Below are positions 1 through 6,451 of a stretch of 6,546 nucleotides of DNA, piece by piece. Numbering within the stretch: position 1 is the stretch's first letter; every line of letters begins with the position of its first letter. Under the pieces are notes generated by a model, which was not told where the DNA came from, made no database searches, and saw only the letters and a list, made by a program, of their open reading frames with translations. Position numbers and translations under genes: made by a program. Origin of the DNA: an uncultured Catenibacterium sp. (GTDB lineage: Bacteria > Bacillota_I > Bacilli_A > Erysipelotrichales > Coprobacillaceae); the NCBI GenBank assembly GCA_900764725.1, contig CAAFPB010000049.1, forward strand, positions 1-6,546, written 5' to 3'.

Positions 1-969
1 ATCATACATATAGAAATAGATAGGTCTTCTTAATATCGCATAATCAAAGAAGACACTTGAGTAGTCAGTCACTAAAACATCCGCAATCAAGTATAAATCC
101 GCAATATCTTCCTGAGGATCTACATAGTAAACAAAGTCTTTCACTTCATCTAGATTAAAATCATTCACAATCAAATAATGAGGTTTAAATACAACAATAT
201 ATTCATCGCCTAATACTTCCTGCCATTTTTTGAAGTTTACTTCTAATTTAAATGTATAACCCTTCATATTGAATGAGTTATCACGCCATGTAGGTGCATA
301 GAGCAAGATTTTCTTATCATGTGGGAGATGCATTCTATTCTTGATTGTTTCTACATCTTCTTTTGTATAGTTAGATAATATATCATTTCTTGGGTAGCCT
401 GTTTCAATCAGTCTTTCCTTATTGATTCTAAAAGATGTCTGGAAAACTTCTGTTGTGAAGGCACTTGGAGAAATCATATAGTTGTATTTAGAAACATCAT
501 TGTCATAAGTAGCTCGCATTTCTTCTACAGACATACCTGAACGATAGAATGTAGTTCCTTCTGGTACTTCAATATCATGGGCAAGCTTTTTTAAAGGTGT
601 CCCATGCCAAGTCTGTAAATAGATTTGGTTATCCTTCTTTAATACATATTTAGGAAGTTTACAGTTAGAAATCCAATACTTACTTCTTGCAAGATAGAAG
701 AAATAAGAAATACTAAAGTATTCAATGATCTTTGCGTTAGGAATAGTGAGGTTCTTCTCTTTATGATGCTTAATTGCATATATACAGCGATATGAGGCAT
801 ATTCCTGATGCTCTGTGATATATTGATGGAGCGCTTTAGGGTTGTCTGTATAGCCACGTCCGTGGAATGAGATGAATAATATTGTATGATCATCACATGG
901 TATAAAGCGATAAACGAGACGATATAATAAGCGAATCATTTTACCTAATATTTTCTTAATTAATTTCAT
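1..969 (-). CDS. CDP-glycerol glycerophosphotransferase family protein (TagB/TagF-like), C-terminus cut by window edge
   Basis: I translated this frame by hand: 323 codons run open from the ATG at 969-967 to the window edge with no stop, so the gene is partial. By comparison with the neighbouring paralogue, roughly 70-75 residues are missing. The family transfers glycerol-phosphate (or a related polyol-phosphate) from a CDP-activated donor to a lipid-linked acceptor during teichoic acid synthesis on the inner membrane face. Family blocks seen: TWHGTPLKKLA (about 120-130, H122), GYPRND (190-195), YAPTWRD (224-230), KPHY (H264) and VTDYSSVFFD (300-309). H122 and H264 match the two histidines known to be critical in B. 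subtilis TagF. The first 24 residues are basic and hydrophobic (MKLIKKILGKMIRLLYRL...), suggesting an amphipathic membrane-contact helix. There is no N-terminal GT2 domain, unlike the next gene. GGAG (978-981) lies 8 bases before the ATG, and the gene has its own promoter. Whether it is a primase (TagB), a polymerase (TagF) or a ribitol-phosphate enzyme cannot be told. Confidence 0.93.
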   Translation of the reverse strand, partial: MKLIKKILGKMIRLLYRLVYRFIPCDDHTILFISFHGRGYTDNPKALHQYITEHQEYASYRCIYAIKHHKEKNLTIPNAKIIEYFSISYFFYLARSKYWISNCKLPKYVLKKDNQIYLQTWHGTPLKKLAHDIEVPEGTTFYRSGMSVEEMRATYDNDVSKYNYMISPSAFTTEVFQTSFRINKERLIETGYPRNDILSNYTKEDVETIKNRMHLPHDKKILLYAPTWRDNSFNMKGYTFKLEVNFKKWQEVLGDEYIVVFKPHYLIVNDFNLDEVKDFVYYVDPQEDIADLYLIADVLVTDYSSVFFDYAILRRPIYFYMYD

Positions 970-994
970 GATGATTTCTCCTTTGTTAGGGTCT

Positions 995-1023
995 ATTATA
1001 GTGAGAATGACTATTCTAGTCAA
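995..1023 (-). promoter_or_regulatory. Near-consensus sigma-A promoter for the single-domain glycerophosphotransferase gene
   Basis: Read on the minus strand, a -35 box TTGACT (1018-1023) is followed by exactly 17 bases and then a perfect -10 box TATAAT (995-1000). Transcription should start near 988, leaving a short leader of about 20 bases that holds the GGAG ribosome site. It lies directly downstream of a terminator-like hairpin, so the last gene is probably its own transcription unit. The spacer carries interlocked inverted repeats, listed separately. Confidence 0.85.
1004..1021. repeat. Two interlocked short inverted repeats inside the promoter spacer; possible operator
   Basis: On the plus strand AGAAT-gact-ATTCT (1004-1017) overlaps GACTA-ttc-TAGTC (1009-1021). 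The order is X, Y, X', Y', where X' and Y' are the reverse complements of X and Y. The element fills the -10/-35 spacer and reaches into the -35 box, which is a usual place for a repressor site. The arms are only 5 bases each, so chance is a real alternative and no regulator can be named. Confidence 0.3.
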
Positions 1024-1035
1024 TCAAACTGCTAC

Positions 1036-1064
1036 AAAGAAAAAGCTCCCTAAAAAGGAAAGCT
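1036..1064 (-). terminator. Intrinsic terminator overlapping the stop codon of the fusion glycosyltransferase gene
   Basis: On the minus strand AGCTTTC (1064-1058) can pair with GGGAGCT (1050-1044), using two G-U pairs, around a 7-base loop. TTTTC and TTT follow (1043-1036). The first two stem bases are the A and G of the TAG stop codon (1065-1063). The stem is moderate and the T-tract is broken by one C, so termination may be incomplete. The position between a stop codon and a strong promoter supports the call. Confidence 0.6.
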
Positions 1065-3297
1065 AATTCTTTTCAAACACTGTTTCAACAACTCTCTGTG
1101 AAGAATGACCATCTTCCCAGCCACAGAATTTATCATAGAAAGTCACATAACGTTCTGCATATTTTTCAGTGATTTCATCCATATGCTTGATTGTATCAAT
1201 GACTTCATCTGTAGTAAATACTAGTGGTCCTGGAAGTTCTTCTTCCATATTAATATAGAAGCCTCTTAATACATCACGATATTTATCTAAGTCATATGTA
1301 TAGAATAACATTGGACGTTTGAGGTTTGCAAAATCAAAGAATACACTTGAGTAATCAGTAATGAGAATATCACTCATTAAATAGATTTCAGTAATATCAT
1401 CATACTTACTTAAGTTAAAGGCAAAGCCATCTAAACCAGTTAAGTCAAGAACATCCGCAATATAATAATGTGTTCTTAAGATAATGACATAGTCATCACC
1501 TAATTCTTTTCTCATCTGTTCAAGATTAAGTTTTAACTGGAACTTATAAGCACCATTACCATAATATTCATCATCTCTCCAAGTAGGAGCATAAAGAATC
1601 ACTTTCTTATCTAGTGGAATACCTACCTTTTTCTTTAATTCAATGGCGATTTCTTCTTTGTGAGGATCAGATAGCAAGTCATTTCTAGGATAACCTGTAT
1701 CTAACATAGTATCTCCTTCATCCTTATACATAAAGCAGCTCTTAAATATTTCACTAGAGAATGCATTAGGTGCAATGAGATAATCCCATTCCTGTTTCTG
1801 ACGATAGAACTGTGCTTTATATGTAGGAGAAGCTGCAGTCACTTCTTCCTGGTCAAAAGCTAAACGTTTAAGTGGTGTCCCATGCCATGTTTCTAAGAAG
1901 ACCTGTCCTTCTCTTTTACGATACCATAATGGCTGTCTTGTATTGAATACAAAGTATTTACATACAGCAAGGTAGTAAGCATATTTACGTGTCATACGTT
2001 TAACAACTGTTCCACCATAAGGAAGTTTTGTCTTTGTATCATTAAGTACCCAGACAAATTCATATTGTCCAGGGAAATTCTTAGCCAAATATTCATAAAT
2101 ATATTTAGGTGAATCTGCATAGCTTGCTCCACGGAATGTTTCAAACATAACAAGATTCTTCTGAATAGGTTCATTCTTATATTTATGTCTATATAAGTAC
2201 TTATTCATTTCATTCTTATTCTTAAAGATCTTCTTAGCTTTTACACCTGCTAGGTGTGCTGCAATAATCTTCTGTGCTTTCTTTAAGTCATGATTCATGC
2301 ATGCTTTAGAAAGGTTGCGACGATAGAAAGATTTCTTTAATAGTTCAGGTTCAATATGAGTTAACACTTCTGCCATTGTATCAAAACGTGTTGTTCTCCA
2401 CTTATCATCTTCACTTCTTCTTACTTTTTTAGCAAAGAAACTAGTAAAGTAGTTAGCCATCTTTGCATTAATATAGTAATGAATAGATGGATAATCCTTA
2501 GAAATCTCTAAACAATAATTATGTGCTTCAATAAATTCATCAAAACGACCATCAGGATCCTGAATCTGAGACAAAGCAGGACGATTAATTGGGTCATTAT
2601 GTTTACGTTTAACTAAAATAGCATCTTCTACAAAAGAGACATCGTTTGTATATTTCAATAGTTCCACTACAAAAGGCGCATCTGTATACCAGAAGAATTC
2701 TTCTTTAAAAGAAATATGATTTTCTTCAATAAGTGAACGTTTAATAAGAAGGTTTAAACAAGAAACATTTCTTAATGCATGTCTTGTACGAATAAGAAGG
2801 TCAATCTTGAACTGTTCTGGTTCATTGTCATATGCATGTTCTTCTTGTTTTGTTTCCACTTTTTCAAGACGATCATGATCTTTATCTTTTAAGTTTCTTT
2901 CGATATTTGTTTCATCACTCATTGTTTCATAAACCTGTTTCTTGAACCATGAAACCATTCTTTTACCAGCAACAACTTGATTATTGGATTTTACTGCTTC
3001 TTCTATTAAAGCATTTAAACAACCTGGTAATACATAGTCATCACTATCTAAGAAATAAATATAATCTCCCTTAGCAAGATTAAGACCCATGTTTCTCTTT
3101 TTACCAACAGATGCTTCACCTGATTCAATAAGAGTAATAGGTAGATTATATTTATGGATCTTATCCTTTACATCTTCAATAGCATCTACAACTAGAAGTA
3201 CTTCATAATCACTCAAATTCTGATCCTTGATACTTTCTAAGCAGTCATATAAATAATGTATATAACGATTAAATGGTATGATAATTGATAATTTCAT
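1063..3297 (-). CDS. Bifunctional family 2 glycosyltransferase / CDP-glycerol glycerophosphotransferase (GT2-TagF fusion)
   Basis: This 744-residue protein has two catalytic modules. Residues 1-115 and about 165-240 form a GT-A family 2 domain: MKLSIIIPFNR start, nucleotide-sugar DxD in FLDSDD (84-86), and D206 in YTDAPF as a candidate catalytic base. A helical, basic linker (about 260-375) leads to a CDP-glycerol glycerophosphotransferase domain (about 380-744): ETWHGTPLKRLA (H472), GYPRND (535-540), YAPTWRDD (569-576), RTHYY (H610) and ITDYSSVFFD (646-655). H472 and H610 correspond to the critical histidine pair of the TagF family. Family knowledge implies transfer of a sugar plus polyol-phosphate units onto a lipid-linked teichoic-acid-type polymer; neither donor nor product can be read from sequence. 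No signal peptide or membrane segment is seen. The ATG is fixed by an in-frame TAA two codons upstream and by AAAGGA (3306-3311) 8 bases before it. It follows tagG-tagH on the same strand. A strongly charged stretch (127-163) interrupts the GT2 domain. Confidence 0.93.
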   Translation of the reverse strand: MKLSIIIPFNRYIHYLYDCLESIKDQNLSDYEVLLVVDAIEDVKDKIHKYNLPITLIESGEASVGKKRNMGLNLAKGDYIYFLDSDDYVLPGCLNALIEEAVKSNNQVVAGKRMVSWFKKQVYETMSDETNIERNLKDKDHDRLEKVETKQEEHAYDNEPEQFKIDLLIRTRHALRNVSCLNLLIKRSLIEENHISFKEEFFWYTDAPFVVELLKYTNDVSFVEDAILVKRKHNDPINRPALSQIQDPDGRFDEFIEAHNYCLEISKDYPSIHYYINAKMANYFTSFFAKKVRRSEDDKWRTTRFDTMAEVLTHIEPELLKKSFYRRNLSKACMNHDLKKAQKIIAAHLAGVKAKKIFKNKNEMNKYLYRHKYKNEPIQKNLVMFETFRGASYADSPKYIYEYLAKNFPGQYEFVWVLNDTKTKLPYGGTVVKRMTRKYAYYLAVCKYFVFNTRQPLWYRKREGQVFLETWHGTPLKRLAFDQEEVTAASPTYKAQFYRQKQEWDYLIAPNAFSSEIFKSCFMYKDEGDTMLDTGYPRNDLLSDPHKEEIAIELKKKVGIPLDKKVILYAPTWRDDEYYGNGAYKFQLKLNLEQMRKELGDDYVIILRTHYYIADVLDLTGLDGFAFNLSKYDDITEIYLMSDILITDYSSVFFDFANLKRPMLFYTYDLDKYRDVLRGFYINMEEELPGPLVFTTDEVIDTIKHMDEITEKYAERYVTFYDKFCGWEDGHSSQRVVETVFEKN

Positions 3298-3319
3298 AAC
3301 TTATTTCCTTTCTCTATTT

Positions 3320-3344
3320 AAAAGGGCAGGTTCCCCTGCCCTTT
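3320..3344 (-). terminator. Perfect 10-bp hairpin between tagH and the fusion glycosyltransferase gene; partial terminator or mRNA stabiliser
   Basis: Read on the minus strand, AAAGGGCAGG (3344-3335) pairs perfectly with CCTGCCCTTT (3330-3321) across a GGAA loop, a GNRA-type tetraloop. The T-run continues one base further to 3320, giving TTTT, then becomes AAATAG. The stem is strong but the T-tract is short. It begins two bases after the tagH stop and ends about 22 bases before the next ATG, which leaves little room for a new promoter. It is therefore more likely a leaky terminator or a 3'-end stabilising structure that lowers expression of the next gene than a full stop. Confidence 0.65.
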
Positions 3345-3346
3345 GT

Positions 3347-4165
3347 TTATCTTGTCTTAATAGCAGCAAAGAGCTTATCACCTAGTGTACGATGAGAATT
3401 AGGAATTACACGCTTTGCGAATTTCTCATCACGTACTTTCCTTTTCTCTTTTCCTGATAAATGATTATAATACTCTACATATTCAGCATAATGATCGCAT
3501 ACTTCATCAATATCACCATATTCACGAAGCATACCACCTTCAATCCACATAGCACTATCACAAAACAATCTGACCTGTCTTAGGTTATGTGAAATAAAGA
3601 TAATTGTTTTACCTTGTTCTTTTAATTCAGTCATCTTATTGAGACACTTTTCAGCAAAACCTTTATCACCAACACTTAATGCTTCATCGACAATCATAAT
3701 ATCTGGATCAAGACATAGGTTAATTGAGAAACCAAGTCTTGACTTCATACCTGATGAATATTTCTTTACAGGCTGATAGAGGAAGTCACCAATTTCTGCG
3801 AAATTAATAACACCTTCTTTAATCTCTTCTATACGCTTTTTAGAAAGACCTAATAAAGCACCCTTTAATTCAATATTCTCTAGTCCTGTCAACTGTGCAT
3901 TTAATCCAGTATTAATAGCAATCAAAGCCTGTGTCCCATTTACAATGATTTCACCTTCATCAGGATCACAGATACCTGCAAGAATAATGGACATAGTTGA
4001 TTTACCAGAACCATTTGTGCCTAGGATACCAACAACCTGTCCCTTCTTGATTTCAAAGTTTAAATCCTTGAGGGCATAGAACTTGACATCGCCTTTTTTC
4101 TCTTTAGATCTCAATTCATATATTTTAGAAGCATGACGTGCTTCAATTGCGATATTTGAATCCAT
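3347..4165 (-). CDS. tagH: Teichoic-acid-type polysaccharide ABC transporter, ATP-binding protein
   Basis: This 272-residue ATPase powers export of an undecaprenyl-linked polymer through the TagG-type permease encoded just upstream. Motifs in order: Walker A GTNGSGKST (49-57), the ABC signature YSSGMKSRLGFSI (136-148), Walker B DIMIVDE (155-161, E161 the catalytic glutamate), D-loop SVGD (164-167) and the switch histidine in ISHN (H193). The YSSGM signature and the 'LTGLENIELKGALLGLS' region after Walker A are typical of the Wzt/TagH class of polysaccharide exporters. Length matches short TarH-type proteins. The long C-terminal extension of B. subtilis TagH is absent, and there is no Wzt-like carbohydrate-binding domain; the tail (about 238-272) is simply basic. 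The ATG follows AGGAGGGG, which overlaps the tagG stop, implying coupled translation. Teichoic acid as the substrate is inferred from the adjacent TagF-type enzymes. Confidence 0.93.
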   Translation of the reverse strand: MDSNIAIEARHASKIYELRSKEKKGDVKFYALKDLNFEIKKGQVVGILGTNGSGKSTMSIILAGICDPDEGEIIVNGTQALIAINTGLNAQLTGLENIELKGALLGLSKKRIEEIKEGVINFAEIGDFLYQPVKKYSSGMKSRLGFSINLCLDPDIMIVDEALSVGDKGFAEKCLNKMTELKEQGKTIIFISHNLRQVRLFCDSAMWIEGGMLREYGDIDEVCDHYAEYVEYYNHLSGKEKRKVRDEKFAKRVIPNSHRTLGDKLFAAIKTR

Positions 4166-4167
4166 AA

Positions 4168-4175
4168 CCCCTCCT
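4168..4175 (-). promoter_or_regulatory. tagH ribosome binding site overlapping the tagG stop codon
   Basis: On the minus strand TAGGAGGGGTTATG shows that the tagG stop TAG (4176-4174) supplies the first bases of the tagH Shine-Dalgarno sequence AGGAGGGG. Only 8 bases separate the stop from the ATG. The overlap suggests that ribosomes ending tagG restart on tagH, which would keep permease and ATPase in balanced amounts. Confidence 0.8.
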
Positions 4176-4977
4176 AAATAAAGTCTACAAACTTAGATTT
4201 GAATTTATACATAATACAACTTCCAAATACAAATAAGAAAGCAGTAATAACCCAGAAACAGAAAGCAGAATATTTATAGTACATAATTCCACGATGATAG
4301 AAGAAACAGTCACGATAACCCTGAACAATATAATAAATAGGATTAGATAACATGATTCTCTGTAGAATAGATGGAAGGCTCTTTACATTCCATAAGATTG
4401 GAGTCATGTATAATAATAAACGCATAATTGCAAGAACGAGTTTTCTTGTATCACGTGCAAGCATATTTAATACAGATGTTGTCATTGATAAAGAAATAGA
4501 GAAGACAACACCACAGAAACAATAATAAATAAGTCCTACCCAATGTAATGATGGATAATAGCCAGCAAAACAGAATAATATTGTCAATATACACATCAAG
4601 CAGAAGTGATCAAATAGTTTAGCAAGTACCACTGTTGCTGGTAGGACACTGACTGGGAATTTCATCTTAGTAATAATATTTATTTTAGAGAAGATAGCAT
4701 TACATCCTGCAGTAATACATGGAGAAATAAAGAACCATACAACCATACCTCCAAGCATCCACCAGATGTATTCAATACCATCTACTGACTTACGATTTAA
4801 TACTAATCCAAATACAAACCAATATGTTAATACCTGAATAATTGGATTCGCAAAGTTCCAGAATAAACCTAACTTTGAATCACGCATGTCAGCTAGTACT
4901 TCATATTTCGAAATAGAATAAATACGAAATAAGTTCTCGCTGTTTTCTTTGATTACATATTTTACAGCTTCTAACAC
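4174..4977 (-). CDS. tagG: Teichoic-acid-type polysaccharide ABC transporter, permease (ABC-2 type), GTG start
   Basis: This 267-residue integral membrane protein is the channel half of the exporter. The N-terminal cytoplasmic part includes an amphipathic stretch (about 20-36, SISKYEVLADMRDSKLG). About six hydrophobic segments follow, near residues 41-60, 71-90, 111-139, 147-170, 180-196 and 237-257. Family-typical sequences are seen: DSKLGLFWNFANPIIQ (33-48), LARDTRKLV (173-181), the TPILWNVKSLP turn (192-202) and NPIYYIVQGYRDCFF (212-226). These match the ABC-2/Wzm-TagG family that moves lipid-linked polymers outward. The start codon is GTG (4977-4975), chosen because a perfect AAGGAGG lies 7 bases upstream and the next in-frame methionine is residue 31, inside the conserved region. 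It is the first gene of the export cluster and is followed by tagH after 8 bases. The exact polymer is inferred from context. Confidence 0.92.
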   Translation of the reverse strand: MLEAVKYVIKENSENLFRIYSISKYEVLADMRDSKLGLFWNFANPIIQVLTYWFVFGLVLNRKSVDGIEYIWWMLGGMVVWFFISPCITAGCNAIFSKINIITKMKFPVSVLPATVVLAKLFDHFCLMCILTILFCFAGYYPSLHWVGLIYYCFCGVVFSISLSMTTSVLNMLARDTRKLVLAIMRLLLYMTPILWNVKSLPSILQRIMLSNPIYYIVQGYRDCFFYHRGIMYYKYSAFCFWVITAFLFVFGSCIMYKFKSKFVDFI

Positions 4978-4984
4978 GTTGGAT

Positions 4985-4991
4985 CCTCCTT
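4985..4991 (-). promoter_or_regulatory. tagG: Strong ribosome binding site that fixes the GTG start of tagG
   Basis: The minus strand reads AAGGAGG followed by 7 bases and GTG. This full-strength Shine-Dalgarno sequence at ideal spacing supports the non-ATG start and probably offsets its weaker initiation. Confidence 0.85.
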
Positions 4992-5008
4992 AATAATCTA
5001 TCTTAATA

Positions 5009-5037
5009 TATATACAGCATTATACTTCAAAAAGCAA
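5009..5037 (-). promoter_or_regulatory. Candidate promoter for the tagG-tagH cluster
   Basis: On the minus strand TTGCTT (5032-5037) is followed by 17 bases and TATATA (5009-5014), giving a leader of about 25 bases before the tagG GTG. The region is very AT-rich and also contains two perfect TATAAT hexamers (5019-5024 and 5052-5057), neither with a good -35 box at 17-18 bases. A promoter is expected here because the pyrE terminator lies just upstream, but which hexamers are used is uncertain. Confidence 0.5.
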
Positions 5038-5071
5038 TATTAGCCTTTTTTATTATACTTTATTTATACGT

Positions 5072-5097
5072 AAAAAAAAAGGAGGGATATACCCTCC
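5072..5097 (-). terminator. Intrinsic terminator ending the pyrF-pyrE unit
   Basis: On the minus strand GGAGGG (5097-5092) pairs with CCCTCC (5086-5081) around a TATAT loop, followed at once by nine T residues (5080-5072). It starts 8 bases after the pyrE stop codon. This is a textbook Rho-independent terminator and separates the pyrimidine genes from the cell-wall cluster. Confidence 0.92.
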
Positions 5098-5105
5098 AAG
5101 ACCAA

Positions 5106-5744
5106 TTATTTAGTCATCCAGCTTTCGTCATGTGGATCAACTTTCCATGCTTTTAACTTTTCTAATGCTTCTTCTTTAATGTAGTTATGTTCTACAGCAA
5201 CAGGAAGAAGAGCATCATAGTTAGATAAAGTTACGAAATGACAGTTCTTATCTTCGAAGTTCTTGATAGAATCCTTTAAGCCATAAGTGAAGATAGCAAC
5301 TAATCCTAATACTTCACATCCTGCTTCTCTTAATGCATCTACTACTTCTAAAGAAGATCCTCCAGTAGAAATTAAATCTTCTACGACTACAACCTTCATA
5401 CCTTCTCTTACAGCACCTTCAATACGGTTCTGACGACCATGAGACTTATTTGAACCACGTACATATCCCATTGGTTTATTTAAGATATCAGCTACTAATG
5501 CAGCATGTGCAATACCTGCAGTTGAAGTACCCATCAATACTTCACAATCAGGATAGTTTTCCTGTACTAATTCAGCTAAACCTTTTTCGATATCATTTCT
5601 TACTTCTGGATAAGATAATGTTAATCTATTATCACAATAGATTGGTGATTTAATACCTGAAGCCCAAGTAAAAGGTTCATCAGGGCTTAAAAATACAGCC
5701 TTAATACTTAATAAATCTTTCGCAATTAATTCTTCTCTACTCAT
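5106..5744 (-). CDS. pyrE: Orotate phosphoribosyltransferase
   Basis: This 212-residue cytosolic enzyme joins orotate to PRPP to give orotidine 5'-phosphate, the fifth step of de novo pyrimidine synthesis. Visible features: the orotate-binding N-terminal segment [16 protein letters not shown] (25-40); TSTAGIAHA (73-81); the flexible catalytic loop [16 protein letters not shown] (95-110) with K100 and H102; and the PRPP-binding motif [14 protein letters not shown] (118-131). Length is normal for the bacterial family. The ATG is 2 bases beyond the pyrF stop, and its ribosome site AAGGAG (5752-5757) lies within the last pyrF codons, so the two genes are translated from one message. The product OMP is the substrate of the pyrF enzyme. 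No odd or missing key residues are seen. Confidence 0.97.
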   Translation of the reverse strand: MSREELIAKDLLSIKAVFLSPDEPFTWASGIKSPIYCDNRLTLSYPEVRNDIEKGLAELVQENYPDCEVLMGTSTAGIAHAALVADILNKPMGYVRGSNKSHGRQNRIEGAVREGMKVVVVEDLISTGGSSLEVVDALREAGCEVLGLVAIFTYGLKDSIKNFEDKNCHFVTLSNYDALLPVAVEHNYIKEEALEKLKAWKVDPHDESWMTK

Positions 5745-5746
5745 TA

Positions 5747-6451
5747 TTATTCTCCTTGAAATTGATTAAATACTTCTTTATAAGCAGCTACTGGATCAGC
5801 AGCCTTAGTAATTGTACGACCTACTACGATATAGCTAGAAGTCATATCTTTAGCCATAGCTGGTGTAGTGACACGTTTCTGGTCATCTTTAGCATCACTT
5901 GCTAGTCTGATACCTGGAGTCACTGTTAAGAAATCTTCTCCTACTGCATCATGAATACCTTTAGATTCTAATGGTGAACATACAACACCATCAAGTCCTG
6001 CTTCTTTTGCATTCTTAGCCCATCTAATCGCAACATCCTGAATAGGTTCATGAATACCTAATTCATCATCTAATACTTCCTGACTTAAAGAAGTAAGACA
6101 TGTAACTGCGATACATAAAGGACGATCTTTACCCTTTTCTTCTTCTAAGCCTTCAATTGCAGCCTGCATCATAGCTTTAGAACCTGATGCATGAACATTA
6201 ACGATATCAACATCTAAACGTGCTAAGTTCTTCATAGCCATCTTTACTGTATGAGGAATATCATGTAACTTCAAGTCTAAGAAGATTGAATGTCCTCTTT
6301 CTTTGATAGCCTGAATGATTGCAGGTCCTTCTCCATAGAAGAGTTCCATACCTACTTTCACAAAGAGCGGTTCATCAAATTTATCTAGGAATTCAAGAAC
6401 ATCAGCTTTGTTTTTGAAATCGAGTGCAATAATTACTCTGCTTTTAGTCAT
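5747..6451 (-). CDS. pyrF: Orotidine 5'-phosphate decarboxylase
   Basis: This 234-residue TIM-barrel enzyme removes CO2 from OMP to give UMP, the last step of de novo pyrimidine synthesis; it acts as a cytosolic dimer. Residues seen: D11 in IALDF, K32 in FVKVGME, the catalytic D59-K61-D64 array in [10 protein letters not shown], the phosphate-side TPGIR (178-182), Q191, and VVGRTI with R212. All catalytic and phosphate-binding positions of the B. subtilis-type family are present, and the length is typical. The ATG is fixed by an in-frame TAG two codons upstream and by GGAGGG (6458-6463) 6 bases before it. pyrE follows 2 bases after its stop. No PyrR-type attenuator is recognisable in the sequence available upstream. 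Confidence 0.97.
   Translation of the reverse strand: MTKSRVIIALDFKNKADVLEFLDKFDEPLFVKVGMELFYGEGPAIIQAIKERGHSIFLDLKLHDIPHTVKMAMKNLARLDVDIVNVHASGSKAMMQAAIEGLEEEKGKDRPLCIAVTCLTSLSQEVLDDELGIHEPIQDVAIRWAKNAKEAGLDGVVCSPLESKGIHDAVGEDFLTVTPGIRLASDAKDDQKRVTTPAMAKDMTSSYIVVGRTITKAADPVAAYKEVFNQFQGE

Noticed and set aside
639..896. 85-codon open frame on the minus strand
   Set aside because: It lies fully within the partial glycerophosphotransferase gene in another frame, lacks any recognisable domain, and that gene's own frame encodes conserved family motifs.
1992..2174. 60-codon open frame on the minus strand
   Set aside because: It is a shifted-frame shadow of the linker and early TagF domain of the 744-residue fusion protein.
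5029..5050. AAAAAGC / GCCTTTTT hairpin in the tagG upstream region
   Set aside because: The stem is almost all A-T, needs a bulge, overlaps the likely -35 box, and a much stronger terminator lies just upstream; chance pairing in AT-rich DNA is more likely.
5450..5653. 67-codon open frame on the plus strand
   Set aside because: It is antisense to pyrE, has no ribosome site or family features, and is explained by AT-rich codon use on the other strand.
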